Shown: positions 28,292 to 37,315 of the stretch, piece after piece
Layout: every line of letters begins with the position of its first letter
Numbering within the stretch: the first letter of the stretch is position 1
Assembly: GCF_000198775.1 (NCBI RefSeq)
Contig: NC_014722.1
Location: 2,610,080-2,674,079 of the forward strand
DNA length: 64,000 bases
DNA from: Mycetohabitans rhizoxinica HKI 454
GTDB taxonomy: Bacteria > Pseudomonadota > Gammaproteobacteria > Burkholderiales > Burkholderiaceae
Reading direction: 5' to 3'
Translations under genes and position numbers: made by a program
The notes under the pieces: model-generated
What the model was told of the DNA's origin: nothing
The model's input: the letters and a program-made list of their open reading frames with translations, nothing else
Databases searched by the model: none

Positions 28292-28750
28292 TTGGCACTC
28301 GATGCGTTTTCTCAAAAGATATTGCGCCTGCTGCAGCTCGATGCGCGCCGCTCGGTACAAGAGATTTCCGATCAAGTCGGTTTATCCAGTACGCCGTGCT
28401 GGCGAAGGATCAAGGAAATGGAGCAGTCGGGGGTGATCCAGCGCTACACTGCGTTGCTCGACCGGGAAAAGCTTGGATTACATGTGTGCGCGCTCGCCCA
28501 TATCCATTTGACGCGCCATACTGAGGGCGGCGTGGAGCAATTCGAGCGGGAAATCGCGACCTGCCCGGAAATCACCGAATGCTATAGCACCACGGGCGAG
28601 GCCGATTACATCTTAAAAATCGTTGCAGCCGATATCAAAGCTTACGATGCGTTCTTGCACGAGCGCATTTTGACGATTCCAGCCGTCGCGCAAGTCCACA
28701 CCAGCGTCGTACTGCGGGAAATCAAGTTCGACACGCAATTGCCGCTTTGA
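28292..28750 (+). CDS. Lrp/AsnC-family transcriptional regulator
   Basis: A 152-residue feast/famine regulator. N-terminal helix-turn-helix: LDAFSQKILRLLQLDARRSV, ISDQVGLSSTPCWRRIKEME. The RAM ligand domain follows with ECYSTTGEADYILKIVAADI. GGGAGG lies nine bases before the TTG start. It is divergent from the glycosyltransferase and faces the convergent cation transporter. The target is unknown. Confidence 0.92.
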   Translation: MALDAFSQKILRLLQLDARRSVQEISDQVGLSSTPCWRRIKEMEQSGVIQRYTALLDREKLGLHVCALAHIHLTRHTEGGVEQFEREIATCPEITECYSTTGEADYILKIVAADIKAYDAFLHERILTIPAVAQVHTSVVLREIKFDTQLPL

Positions 28751-28795
28751 TACAGTGTGCGCTGCGTAGTGACGGTGTACGCTGCATAGTGCGCG

Positions 28796-29962
28796 TCAGA
28801 CCGTCGCATGCACCGCTGCCGAACCGACCATCTGCCGCAGCCGGATTTGGCACACACCAAGACGCCGGGCGACGGCATCGAGATCGAGCGCCTGAGTTAA
28901 GTCACGATCGCCGCCGGCTTGCGCGCCGCTGCCCGGTGCGAGCAGCAAGTCGAGTTCGACGCCGTGCCGCAGATAATGGATGTCGAACGACACGATCTGC
29001 ACGCCGCGAGGGGAGAGTTCATGCTCCAGATTCTTGCGCAGCCGATCGCGCGGCGGCAACGCTTCCCACACGGTGCGCTCGTCGTCGTTCTCCGGATCGA
29101 CGTGGATCAACGCATCAAGCACGTGCGGCTCCTTCAGTACACGCAGACGGGCTGTCTCCGCGATATAGTGCCCCTCAGAAACGGTGATTCGAGGTTCCAC
29201 GAGAATATGGGCATCGACTAATGCCGCATCACCCATCTTGCGCGTTCTCAGTTCATGCACCCCTTGTACGCCAGGCGTCGATAGCAGCATTTCGCGGATC
29301 CGACGTGTCGTCTGCTCGTCCAAAGCCCGGTCCGATAAGTCCTGGAGCGCATCCCAGCCAAAAATCCAGCCCATCCGGACAATCATGAAGCCGACGACGG
29401 CGACCGCGATCGGGTCCAGCCACCGCCAGCCCGCCAGACTGCCGACGATACCGACCGCAACCACGAGCGAGGACGCGGCATCGGATCGGGCATGCCATGC
29501 ATTGGCCACCAGCATCGCCGAACGCACCCGCTGCGCCTCGCGCAACATGTAGCGGAACAGTAATTCCTTGGAAAACAACACCGCCACGGCGACGACGAGC
29601 GCAGACACATGCACGGGCGGGATTCCATCGAGATCGGTGATGCGCTGCGCGCCGCGCCACATCATGCCGACGCCCACGACGATCAGCAGGCTGCCCAAAA
29701 AAAGCGAAGCAACGGTTTCGTAGCGGCTATGACCGTAGTTGTGATCGGCGTCCGGGTGGGCCCCGCTGTGCCGATTGGCAATCAGCACGACGAAGTCGGA
29801 CACGAGGTCGGCCAGCGAATGCACCCCATCGGCAATCAACGCTTGCGAATGGGCCAGCACGCCGACCACGATCTGCGTCACCATCAGTACCGTATTGAGT
29901 ACGACGCTCACAACTGTGGATTTCTGCGCGACGACTTGGCGCTCGGGCAACAGGGCGGTCAT
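28796..29962 (-). CDS. Cation diffusion facilitator (CDF) family metal efflux protein
   Basis: A 388-residue CDF transporter. Six hydrophobic segments in the N-terminal 210 residues contain the paired metal-site motifs: HSLADLVSD on helix 2 and WHARSDAASSL on helix 5, plus HPDADHNYGHSRYET on the loop. The C-terminal cytoplasmic dimer domain (GVQGVHELRTRKMGDAALVD onward) is longer than in FieF by about 90 residues. It exports Zn, Fe, Co or Mn by proton antiport; the exact metal cannot be told. Confidence 0.9.
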   Translation of the reverse strand: MTALLPERQVVAQKSTVVSVVLNTVLMVTQIVVGVLAHSQALIADGVHSLADLVSDFVVLIANRHSGAHPDADHNYGHSRYETVASLFLGSLLIVVGVGMMWRGAQRITDLDGIPPVHVSALVVAVAVLFSKELLFRYMLREAQRVRSAMLVANAWHARSDAASSLVVAVGIVGSLAGWRWLDPIAVAVVGFMIVRMGWIFGWDALQDLSDRALDEQTTRRIREMLLSTPGVQGVHELRTRKMGDAALVDAHILVEPRITVSEGHYIAETARLRVLKEPHVLDALIHVDPENDDERTVWEALPPRDRLRKNLEHELSPRGVQIVSFDIHYLRHGVELDLLLAPGSGAQAGGDRDLTQALDLDAVARRLGVCQIRLRQMVGSAAVHATV

Positions 29963-30155
29963 GAAAAACAGATAAGGGCAATGAAGACCATCGACTGGAT
30001 GGCTATTTTATCAGCCCAACCCAGCTTGCGCCGCTTTTACGGTTTTTTTCACAATAAAATCATCGCCTTACGATGATGTGACGCATTCTCATTCCACGTT
30101 TGCAGCACGCTACAGAGTTATCGCGTGCAATCCGCAGTAACCATTAGGGTACACA
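29963..30155. other. Gap between the CDF gene and the 17-bp repeats
   Basis: About 190 bases containing an AT-rich stretch (30030-30064) that probably holds the promoter of the CDF gene on the minus strand. No gene seen. Confidence 0.35.
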
Positions 30156-30257
30156 GCCGGCATGGTGTTAGGTCCGGCATAGTTTGAAGCCCAGTATAGT
30201 TTGCGGCCCCGCATGATTTGGGGCCAGTATGGTTTGCACCCGGCTTGGTTTGGAGTG
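30156..30257 (+). repeat. Six imperfect 17-bp tandem repeats
   Basis: Units in exact 17-bp register: GCCGGCATGGTGTTAGG, TCCGGCATAGTTTGAAG, CCCAGTATAGTTTGCGG, CCCCGCATGATTTGGGG, CCAGTATGGTTTGCACC, CGGCTTGGTTTGGAGTG. The consensus is close to CCGGCATGGTTTGNNG. They lie downstream of hns, just past its terminator. They are too short and spacerless for CRISPR. Confidence 0.85.
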
Positions 30258-30262
30258 CAGCA

Positions 30263-30305
30263 ATAAAAAAAGGCCAGTGGCCCCTGTCGGGCACACGGCC
30301 TTCTC
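30263..30305 (-). terminator. Terminator of the H-NS gene
   Basis: On the minus strand AAGGCC near 30300 and GGCCTT near 30272 pair across a GC-rich loop, followed by TTTTTTT. It lies about 60 bases after the stop. Confidence 0.6.
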
Positions 30306-30364
30306 TTTTTGGGCAATCCGTGGTTCGGCATGCCCCGCTACAACCGCTTGTGGGACTTCCTGAC

Positions 30365-30664
30365 TTATTGCTGAATCAAATACTGATCCCGATTCTTTCC
30401 AGCAATCCACTTCGGCGGTTTGCCACGACCCGACCACGTGCTGCCACTGGCAGGATCGCGATATTTCGGCGCGACACCTGCACGAGGCCGTCCCGCCTTC
30501 GCCAGCTTGCCCCGGCCAAAACCGAGATCAGCCAGAGTAATACCATAATCGGCCATCTTTTGTTTGATGTCGTTAACAACTTCAGCAAACTCTTTGGCCT
30601 TTGCCTCTTCGATTTGCTTTTCCAGCTTTTCACGCTGTGCAAGAAGCTCTTTGTACGATGACAT
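30365..30664 (-). CDS. H-NS family histone-like nucleoid protein
   Basis: A 99-residue H-NS/BpH3-type protein. The N-terminal oligomerisation coiled coil (SSYKELLAQREKLEKQIEEA, then FAEVVNDIKQKMADY) is followed by a linker and the C-terminal DNA-binding domain, PKYRDPASGSTWSGRGKPPK with WI after it. It binds AT-rich and horizontally acquired DNA and represses transcription. The ATG at 30664 follows AAGGAC and matches the family; the longer frame to 30775 does not. Confidence 0.93.
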   Translation of the reverse strand: MSSYKELLAQREKLEKQIEEAKAKEFAEVVNDIKQKMADYGITLADLGFGRGKLAKAGRPRAGVAPKYRDPASGSTWSGRGKPPKWIAGKNRDQYLIQQ

Positions 30665-31016
30665 AGGGGTCCTTGGATAGTAGACACGACTCGGTTCTAC
30701 GCCCGTTAAGTCGCTCCAATAGAGATCACCTCGGATAGTACTAGGTGAATTTAACACAAAATGCGACTGGGACAAATAGCTGATATACAGATTCAGCGCC
30801 CAAGTTCAATTTTATTCGACAAACCGCTAAGGCGCGAGCCCTTGCGTATTGATTAGTCCAGTTTTTCCCGACTACTGGGAAGCGAGGCACTATTCTAACT
30901 GTCGACGAACGGTCAGATTAATTAATACGCTGGAATTTAACCCATTCAGCAGAAGAATACGCATGCGTTCGTGTTGCGAATCATTTCTCGTAGCGAACGC
31001 GCCACCGTCCGGGAAG
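30665..31016. other. Promoter region of hns and downstream gap
   Basis: About 350 bases, AT-richer than the average, containing no gene. It should contain the hns promoter on the minus strand; a specific -10/-35 pair was not assigned. Confidence 0.4.
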
Positions 31017-31676
31017 TCAGCCGAGACGACGCAACTCGGCGGCGAGCGCCGCGTGCAACGTCTCCAGATCGTTTTGCGGCTCGTTCAGCGCCACGCGTGC
31101 GCGGCGGCCGTGCTGCACCCAATCCGCGCCGAAGCGATCGACTCCAAGCAGGCGGAAACCGCGTGCCGCCGCGTCGCCCGGCGTCAACGCGTCAATCAAC
31201 GCCTGCTCTTCGTGCTCCGCAAGCGCAGGAAAGCCATCCCATTGCGCGGCGTCCAGCCATCCCATTGCGCCAAATCCGCCGATGTAGCGGATGCGCTGCG
31301 GCCTGAGCAGGTAAAACACAAAGTCGCCCAGCGCTAGATATCGCTCAGCCTCCGGGTGATAGCGCAAATACCGACGCGCTAGCGTCCCCCCTGCCTCATC
31401 GGTCGGCTCAAACCGTCCGACTATCGTAACCCGTTCGGTATTCGACACGTCGAGCGCGGGATCGTAGACGAGAAAACCCGCGCGCGAATCCGCGACAAGA
31501 TTGCGCGTATGCTCGGCCAGACGACTGACTAGGACAACCGGACAATGGTGTGCATCCGGCGCGTAGGGCAAGACCGTCGGAAAGGGAAAACCTGCTGGTT
31601 GGCGGGCATGCGTCGCCAACATTCCCACCGATTGGGCGTGCAGCAGCTGAATCGGAGCGGTTACAGGGATGTTCAA
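31017..31676 (-). CDS. HugZ-like pyridoxamine-5'-phosphate-oxidase-fold protein
   Basis: A 219-residue split-barrel FMN- or haem-binding protein. LLHAQSVGMLATHARQPAGF, FPTVLPYAPDAHHCPVVLVS and LAEHTRNLVADSRAGFLVYD match the HugZ/CREG-like N-terminal domain. The C-terminal domain has EHEEQALIDALTPGDAAARG and VDRFGADWVQHG, as in proteins that use haem iron. Start is TTG at 31676, with AGGTGA upstream. It is divergent from the MFS gene across the pentanucleotide tract. Confidence 0.84.
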   Translation of the reverse strand: MNIPVTAPIQLLHAQSVGMLATHARQPAGFPFPTVLPYAPDAHHCPVVLVSRLAEHTRNLVADSRAGFLVYDPALDVSNTERVTIVGRFEPTDEAGGTLARRYLRYHPEAERYLALGDFVFYLLRPQRIRYIGGFGAMGWLDAAQWDGFPALAEHEEQALIDALTPGDAAARGFRLLGVDRFGADWVQHGRRARVALNEPQNDLETLHAALAAELRRLG

Positions 31677-31800
31677 GAATCACCTCGATTAGTCACACTG
31701 CCGTCGCTCACGGGCGACGGGTCCTATTCTTTTCCCGCGCGGTTACCTGTGACGGGCGTTCTACTGTGCCGCGGCCCCGGCATTGTGCTGCACGACATGG

Positions 31801-31895
31801 GACACGACACGACACGACACGACACAGCACAGCACAGCACAGCACAGCACAGCACAGCACAGCACAGCACAGCACAGCACAGCACAGCACAGCAC
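31801..31895 (+). repeat. 95-bp pentanucleotide microsatellite
   Basis: Five copies of GACAC (31801-31825) followed by fourteen copies of AGCAC (31826-31895), uninterrupted. The unit length is not a multiple of three. It lies between the divergent HugZ-like and MFS genes, about 125 bp from the first and 140 bp from the second. Confidence 0.98.
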
Positions 31896-31942
31896 GCAAT
31901 GATCTTAACGGCTCACTGGCGACGCGGGTATCAAGCGTTCGC

Positions 31943-31948
31943 TAAAAT
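31943..31948 (+). promoter_or_regulatory. Possible -10 element of the MFS gene
   Basis: TAAAAT lies downstream of the pentanucleotide tract. No good -35 lies at the expected distance, so this is only a candidate. Confidence 0.25.
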
Positions 31949-32034
31949 AAGTAATCTTGCCGCATGTTGGACGCGGCCCCGTTCACTTCAGCTTGGCGCA
32001 GCTCCATTTGGCGGGCTCGCCACGGGGTTTATTT

Positions 32035-33261
32035 GTGCCCAATCAATACTCTTCGAATATGCCTGACTCGGCCGCCACGTCACCCTCCTCCTTCACCGCG
32101 CGGCGACTGCCGCGCTCGGCGCTATGGCGCGCGCGCATCGCGACGATGGCGGTCTTCTTCGTGAGCGGCATGCTGTACGCGTCGTGGGGCGTGAACATAC
32201 CGACGGTACGCGACAAATTTGCACTAGACGCCGCACAATTGTCTGTTGCGCTATTTGCAGTGGCCGGCGGTTCGATTGCGGCGATGCTGCGCGTCGGGTC
32301 ATGGCTTGCCAAGGTAGGTACGCGCCGCGCGTATCTGATTGCCGGCCCCGCGATGGGGATCAGTGCGTCGCTCGTGCTCACCATGCCTTCCTATATTGCA
32401 CTGCTGGCCATGCTCGCGCTGTTCGGGGTCACGATGGCCACCGTCGATGTCGCGATGAATGCCGAAGCCAGCGCGATCGAAAACGCCGCCGCCAAGCCGA
32501 TCATGTCGTCGTTGCACGGCATGTGGAGCGTCGGCGGCATGGGCGGGGCTGCTGCCGGTGCGGCGTTGCTTGGCCTAGGTATCGCCCCTGAGCTGCACAT
32601 GGCTGTGGTGTCATTGATAGCCACCGCAGTCCTACTCGCGACGCGCGGCCTCGCGTTGCCGCATGTCGCCGAGAAACGGCATCCGCCGCAGCCGGGCAAG
32701 CCACGCAGCGGCTCGCGCGATTTGGTGCTGCTCGGCAGTGTCGCGCTGATCGCGCTGATCGCCGAGGGTGCCATGTACGACTGGACGAGTGTTTATATGC
32801 ACGACATCGTGCTGACCAGCCCCGCTTTTGCAGGTATTGCGTACGCGTCGTTTTCAGCCGGCATGGCCATCGCACGATTCGCGGGCGACTGGGTTCGCGC
32901 CCGTCTCGGCGCACCCCAACTCGTCGGCATGAGCGCATTGCTCGCCTGTGCCGGCATAGTGATCGCGTTGCTGCTGCCTTTCCCCTATATCGTGCTGACC
33001 GGCTTCACGTTGATGGGACTCGGAATGGCGAACATGATGCCGGTACTGTTTGCCGCGGCGGCCAACGTCAAAGGCGTGCGCGCCGCGCAGGGCTTGGCGC
33101 GCGTTGCGGGAACGGCCTATGTGGGGCTGCTGGTTGGCCCTGTGCTGATCGGTGGCGTGGCCCAAGCCACGACGCTACCGATTGGACTATCGGTTGTCGC
33201 GCTGTGCGCAGCGCTGGTCGCCGTCGTCGGGCCGCGGATCCTAAAACGCGTCGGACTGTGA
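32035..33261 (+). CDS. MFS transporter (YbjJ-like)
   Basis: A 408-residue major-facilitator protein with twelve predicted helices. AVFFVSGMLYASWGVNIPTV and the loop GSWLAKVGTRRAYLIAGPAM are typical of the YbjJ/fucose-permease-like branch. MNAEASAIENAAAKPIMSSL with HGMWSVGG marks helix 4-5. The substrate is unknown. A GTG at 32035 with GGGG seven bases upstream was chosen; an ATG at 32059 lacks a Shine-Dalgarno but is also possible. The pentanucleotide tract lies upstream and could tune expression. Confidence 0.87.
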   Translation: MPNQYSSNMPDSAATSPSSFTARRLPRSALWRARIATMAVFFVSGMLYASWGVNIPTVRDKFALDAAQLSVALFAVAGGSIAAMLRVGSWLAKVGTRRAYLIAGPAMGISASLVLTMPSYIALLAMLALFGVTMATVDVAMNAEASAIENAAAKPIMSSLHGMWSVGGMGGAAAGAALLGLGIAPELHMAVVSLIATAVLLATRGLALPHVAEKRHPPQPGKPRSGSRDLVLLGSVALIALIAEGAMYDWTSVYMHDIVLTSPAFAGIAYASFSAGMAIARFAGDWVRARLGAPQLVGMSALLACAGIVIALLLPFPYIVLTGFTLMGLGMANMMPVLFAAAANVKGVRAAQGLARVAGTAYVGLLVGPVLIGGVAQATTLPIGLSVVALCAALVAVVGPRILKRVGL

Positions 33262-33369
33262 GCCGGTCCTACCCCTATCGCTTGGAATTTCCGACGCGCT
33301 CTGATTCGCGTTAAAAATTAAATAAACCTCATTGCCCAGCGTCCGATGCTCGGCAACCCATCGGCCAGG

Positions 33370-34515
33370 TTACATCTTCACCACATCCAGCACCGACTTC
33401 TTGCCGGCTTTGTAGTGATACAGCGAGATCACGCCGTGTTTGAGGTCGCCCTTCGCATCGAACGTGGTCTCGCCGATCACGCCCTTGTAATCGGTATTCG
33501 GCATCGCGGCCAAAATCTTCGCCGGATCGATCGAGTTGGCGCGCTTCATCGCGTCGGCAATGATATACACCGCATCGTAGGTGAACGGCGCATAGAGCTG
33601 AATCGACTGGCCAAAGCGCTTTTCATACTTGGCCTGGAACGCCTTACCACCGTCCATCCGCTCGAGCGCCATGCCTGCTTCCGAGCACACAACGTTGCCG
33701 GTGGCGTCGCCCGCCAGGTCCGGCAGCTTGTCGGTACACACGCCGTCGCCCGCGAGAATCTTGGCGCGCAAGCCGAGTTGCTTGGCCTGCTTGGCGAACG
33801 GACCACCGGTGGCGTCCATGCCGCCGTACATGATCGCATCCGGGTTCTCGCCTTTGATCTTGGTCAGGATCGCGCGGAAGTCCACGGCCTTGTCATTGGT
33901 CGCCTCATGCGACATCACCTTCAGGCCGAGCGACTTGGCTGCCTTCTCGAATGCGTTGGCCAAGCCCTGCCCGTACGCCGTCGAGTCATCGACGATCGCC
34001 ACGGACTTGATCTTTAGGTTCTTGGCCGCGTAATTGGCCAACGCCGGGCCTTGCTGCGCATCGGTCGCCACCACACGATACGTCGTCTTGAAACCCTGTT
34101 GGGTGTACGCGGGATGGGTCGCCGCCGGGGAAATCTGCACGATGCCCGCATCGCGGTAGATCTTAGAGGCCGGGATCGACGTACCCGAGTTGAGGTGACC
34201 AACCACGCCCACGACCTTGTCGTCGACCAGCTTTTGCGCGACCTGCGTGGCGGTGCGAGGGTCGGCTGCATCATCCTGTGCATCTAACTCGAGCTTGACC
34301 TTCTGGCCATGAATGATGAGCCCCTTGACGTTGATTTCCTCGACAGCCAGCCGGGCACCGTTTTCGTTGTCCTTGCCTAGGTGAGCGATACCACCGGTCA
34401 ACGGCGCGACGTGACCGATCTTGACGATCGTATCCGCCGACGCACTGGTGGCAAAGGCGGCGCACAGCATGGCCGCAGCCCTAACCGGCAGCAACTTGTG
34501 AAGCGTGATGGTCAT
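33370..34515 (-). CDS. Branched-chain amino acid ABC substrate-binding protein (LivK-type)
   Basis: A 381-residue periplasmic type I binding protein. The signal peptide (LPVRAAAMLCAAFATSASA) is followed by DTIVKIGHVAPLTGGIAHLG, GVVGHLNSGTSIPASKIYRD with the ligand-binding Ser/Thr, and VDDSTAYGQGLANAFEKAAK. No livH/M/G/F permease or ATPase genes lie beside it, so it must work with a transporter encoded elsewhere. The ATG at 34515 has GGGAG six bases upstream. Confidence 0.9.
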   Translation of the reverse strand: MTITLHKLLPVRAAAMLCAAFATSASADTIVKIGHVAPLTGGIAHLGKDNENGARLAVEEINVKGLIIHGQKVKLELDAQDDAADPRTATQVAQKLVDDKVVGVVGHLNSGTSIPASKIYRDAGIVQISPAATHPAYTQQGFKTTYRVVATDAQQGPALANYAAKNLKIKSVAIVDDSTAYGQGLANAFEKAAKSLGLKVMSHEATNDKAVDFRAILTKIKGENPDAIMYGGMDATGGPFAKQAKQLGLRAKILAGDGVCTDKLPDLAGDATGNVVCSEAGMALERMDGGKAFQAKYEKRFGQSIQLYAPFTYDAVYIIADAMKRANSIDPAKILAAMPNTDYKGVIGETTFDAKGDLKHGVISLYHYKAGKKSVLDVVKM

Positions 34516-34955
34516 GTCAATCTCCCGTTTCGGTCCCAGAATGTCGGCGCGCCTGCCCCGCGCCAGGTCAGATGTCGAAACACTGACGCGAGCAGCCGCG
34601 CCTGATGCATCGTCATGCACTTGACAAGCCTGAACAACACGCGTTCTGAACAAGCAACGTCACCCACTGCGCACCAGTGTAGGCTATCCAATTAATTTAG
34701 GGGAATACGTTGAGATCGTGAAAGCCCCACTAACGGCAGACTATTGCTGAATATCAACAAATACACGTCACGGGAAAATCCGTTATTTTTACAACACGTC
34801 AACCAGTCATTTGTGCATACCTCGCCGCCGATCGCGTATTCAATTCCAGGCACAGCCGCAACGCGACGCACCGGCGATGCGCGCGCAAAAAATGAAATGG
34901 TGGCACACTGATCAACCCTTTCCATTCGGTTCTTTTTAGCGACTTGGAGATCAAT
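34516..34955. other. Divergent intergenic region
   Basis: About 440 bases between the livK-like and dienelactone hydrolase genes. AT-rich patches at 34690-34790 may hold promoters. No protein-like frame was recognised on either strand. Confidence 0.4.
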
Positions 34956-35654
34956 GTGACTACGCATTCGACATGGCATGACATTGCCACCGACGACGGA
35001 ACGTTCCAGGCGTATCTCGCGCTCCCGCATACTGGCAAGGGTCCCGGGATCGTACTGATCCAGGAGATCTTCGGCGTCAATCAGCACATCCGCGAAGTGG
35101 CCGACCAGTATGCGGCGGACGGCTACGTGGTATTGGCGCCAGACATTTTCTGGCGCAGCGAGCCGCGAGTCGAACTCGGGTACGAAGACACGGACCGCAG
35201 CCGGGGCATCGCGCTGATGCAGCAGGTCGACTTCGGCAAGACGCTGAAGGATCTTGCAGCGACCGCGCAAGCGCTGCATGCGCTACCAGAACAAGATGGC
35301 AAGATCGCCGCGATCGGCTACTGCTTCGGCGGGCTGCTCGCCTACAACATGGCCGCGCACGGCTCGGTAGACGCCGCGGTCGCCTATTATGGCGGCGGCA
35401 TCCAAAACCAGTTGGACCGTGCGGCACAGGTGCATATGCCGATACTGTTTCACTATGCCGAGCAGGACACGAATATCCCGCTATCCGCGGTGGGCCAAGT
35501 CAAGGAGCGCTTCACGGGCCGGGACAATGCCCAGTTCCATCTGTACTCGGGCGCACACCACGGCTTCAACTGCCCACATCGCGCGACTTACCAGCAACGC
35601 GCAGCCGCGTTGGCTCATGGGCGCACACTGACTTTCCTGGCCGAACACCTGTAG
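34956..35654 (+). CDS. Dienelactone hydrolase family protein
   Basis: A 232-residue alpha/beta hydrolase. PGIVLIQEIFGVNQHIREVA contains the conserved Glu, GYCFGGLLAY contains the nucleophile Cys near residue 120 (C-x-G-G), the Asp is in EQDTNIPL, and the His in SGAHHGFNC. It hydrolyses 4-carboxymethylene-butenolide or related lactones, though no aromatic pathway genes are near. Start is GTG at 34956 with GGAG eight bases upstream. Confidence 0.92.
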   Translation: MTTHSTWHDIATDDGTFQAYLALPHTGKGPGIVLIQEIFGVNQHIREVADQYAADGYVVLAPDIFWRSEPRVELGYEDTDRSRGIALMQQVDFGKTLKDLAATAQALHALPEQDGKIAAIGYCFGGLLAYNMAAHGSVDAAVAYYGGGIQNQLDRAAQVHMPILFHYAEQDTNIPLSAVGQVKERFTGRDNAQFHLYSGAHHGFNCPHRATYQQRAAALAHGRTLTFLAEHL

Positions 35655-35691
35655 CCGACCGGGCCATAGGATGGGGTGGTAGGCACGCACG

Positions 35692-36936
35692 CTACCGTGC
35701 GCTCTCACGTATCGCGCACTCGACGGCCTGCACGCGCGCCGCATGCACGGCCTCCTTGATGCGGGCCGGCTCGCCGACCATGCGTTGCGCGATGGCGCCG
35801 GCGTCGACGCCGCGAGCGGCCATCAGCGCGACGCGCAGTCGTTCGGCCTGCGGATAAGGATGGGACGCAAAATTCAGGCGCCCGCGCAAGTCCGCCTCGC
35901 AGGCCTGTAGCGCCTGCGCAAACCGAGCAGGCTTACGTAGTGCGTCGCTGCGCTCGAGCATGCGTACCAGCGCAGCCGCCCCCATCTCCATCACGCGATG
36001 GACGTTGCCGTGTTCGCGCGCCACCAACACCGCCAAGTCGCGACAATCGTTGGGAACCCTGAGACGTTCGCACAGCGCAAGGATGTGCTCAACACTACGC
36101 GCCTCATGTCCAATGTGGCGCGGCAGCACATGGGGTGGCGTGTCGGCCTTGCCCAGATCGTGCGTGAGCGCGGCAAAGCGTACCGGCAGCGCATAGTGCC
36201 GCGCCGCCGCGTAGTCGATCACCATCATCACATGCACGCCAGTATCGACCTCCGGATGATAGTCGGCACGCTGTGGCACGCCGAATAGCCTCGCCACTTC
36301 GGGCAGCACGCGCTCCAACGCGCCGCATTGGCGCAGCACCTCGAACATCCGCGACGGCTCGGGTTCCATCAAGCCGCGCGCGAGTTCCTGCCATACACGC
36401 TCGGGCACCAGCGCATCGACTTCACCCGCTTCGACCATCTGCCGCATCAACGCCAGCGTCTGCGGCGCAACGGTGAAATCGGTGAAGCGCGCGGCAAAGC
36501 GCGCCACGCGCAGAATGCGCACCGGGTCCTCGGCGAACGCGTCACTGACATGGCGAAACACACGTGCCTGGAGATCCGCCTGGCCGTTGAACGGATCGAT
36601 CACGGGCCCGTGCAGCGTGCCATCGGGCAACACCGCCCGTGCCATCGCATTAATGGTCAGATCGCGCCGGGCCAGGTCCTGCTCCAGCGTCACGTCCGGC
36701 GCATAGAAAAACTGGAAACCGTGATAGCCGGCTGCCGTCTTGCGCTCCGTGCGCGCCAACGCATATTCCTCCTGCGTGCGCGGGTGCAGGAATACCGGAA
36801 AGTCTTTGCCGACGGGGCGAAAGCCCTGCGCCATCATCTGCTCGGGCGTCGCCCCCACCACCACGTAGTCACGATCCTGCACCGGCTTGCCCAGCAACTC
36901 GTCGCGGATGGCACCACCCACTGCGTATACATTCAT
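35692..36936 (-). CDS. cca: CCA-adding tRNA nucleotidyltransferase, multifunctional
   Basis: A 414-residue class II CCA-adding enzyme that builds or repairs the 3' CCA of tRNA. GGAIRDELLGKPVQDRDYVV holds the catalytic DxD (D21, D23), the RRDLTINAMA motif is near residue 90, and the template region EDPVRILRVARFAARF follows. The HD domain (HVMMVIDYAA, LTHDLGKADTPPHVLP) adds phosphohydrolase activity. Full length and intact. Downstream on the minus strand is intergenic, upstream is an epimerase remnant. Confidence 0.95.
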   Translation of the reverse strand: MNVYAVGGAIRDELLGKPVQDRDYVVVGATPEQMMAQGFRPVGKDFPVFLHPRTQEEYALARTERKTAAGYHGFQFFYAPDVTLEQDLARRDLTINAMARAVLPDGTLHGPVIDPFNGQADLQARVFRHVSDAFAEDPVRILRVARFAARFTDFTVAPQTLALMRQMVEAGEVDALVPERVWQELARGLMEPEPSRMFEVLRQCGALERVLPEVARLFGVPQRADYHPEVDTGVHVMMVIDYAAARHYALPVRFAALTHDLGKADTPPHVLPRHIGHEARSVEHILALCERLRVPNDCRDLAVLVAREHGNVHRVMEMGAAALVRMLERSDALRKPARFAQALQACEADLRGRLNFASHPYPQAERLRVALMAARGVDAGAIAQRMVGEPARIKEAVHAARVQAVECAIRESAR

Positions 36937-36943
36937 CAGCCGT

Positions 36944-37257
36944 TCACCTTTTCCCGGTCATGCGCTTCATGCTGTAGCGCGCCTCGCGCGTCGCACCGGC
37001 CAGATACAGCAGCGCCACGCTCTGCACGCTTGCAGGCTCGGGTATGCCCAGTTCCGGCGCAATGCCCGCATGCGCGACGCTATCGATACTCATCGTATCC
37101 AGGTTGTCACGTCAACCGGCAGCCGTGTCAGATGCGCGGCATGTTGACGCCGGCGCGTCGCGACGATGACCCGCTTGCCCGCATGAACCAGCGCGTTCAC
37201 GATATAGCGGCCGATGAACCCGGACGCGCCAAGCACTACAACGCTCATGTGTCGCAT
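36944..37257 (-). pseudogene. NDUFA9-type NAD(P)-dependent epimerase, internally deleted
   Basis: From 37257 the minus strand reads MSVVVLGASGFIGRYIVNAL (after MRH), then ATRRRQHAAHLTRLPVDV, the Rossmann start of the complex-I NDUFA9-like family. The sequence then jumps, with a frame change, to NLDTMSIDSVAHAGIAPELG and IPEPASVQSVALLYL, the C-terminal end, stopping at 36944. About 200 residues between are gone. In relatives this gene sits between a lytic transglycosylase gene and cca, exactly as here. Confidence 0.78.
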
Positions 37258-37315
37258 GATTCGCCTCCCGAAGTGAGCACGACGCGCAATGCCCGCGCTC
37301 GCGCACCATAATTCG

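Noticed and set aside
30156..30257. CRISPR array
   Set aside because: Units are 17 bp, imperfect and directly adjacent with no spacers, and no cas genes are present.
31545..32066. Protein-coding gene running through the pentanucleotide repeat
   Set aside because: The frame is open only because the repeat lacks stops; its product is low complexity and overlaps the true MFS start.
34692..35279. 195-residue minus-strand gene
   Set aside because: It is antisense to the dienelactone hydrolase gene, whose catalytic motifs are clear.
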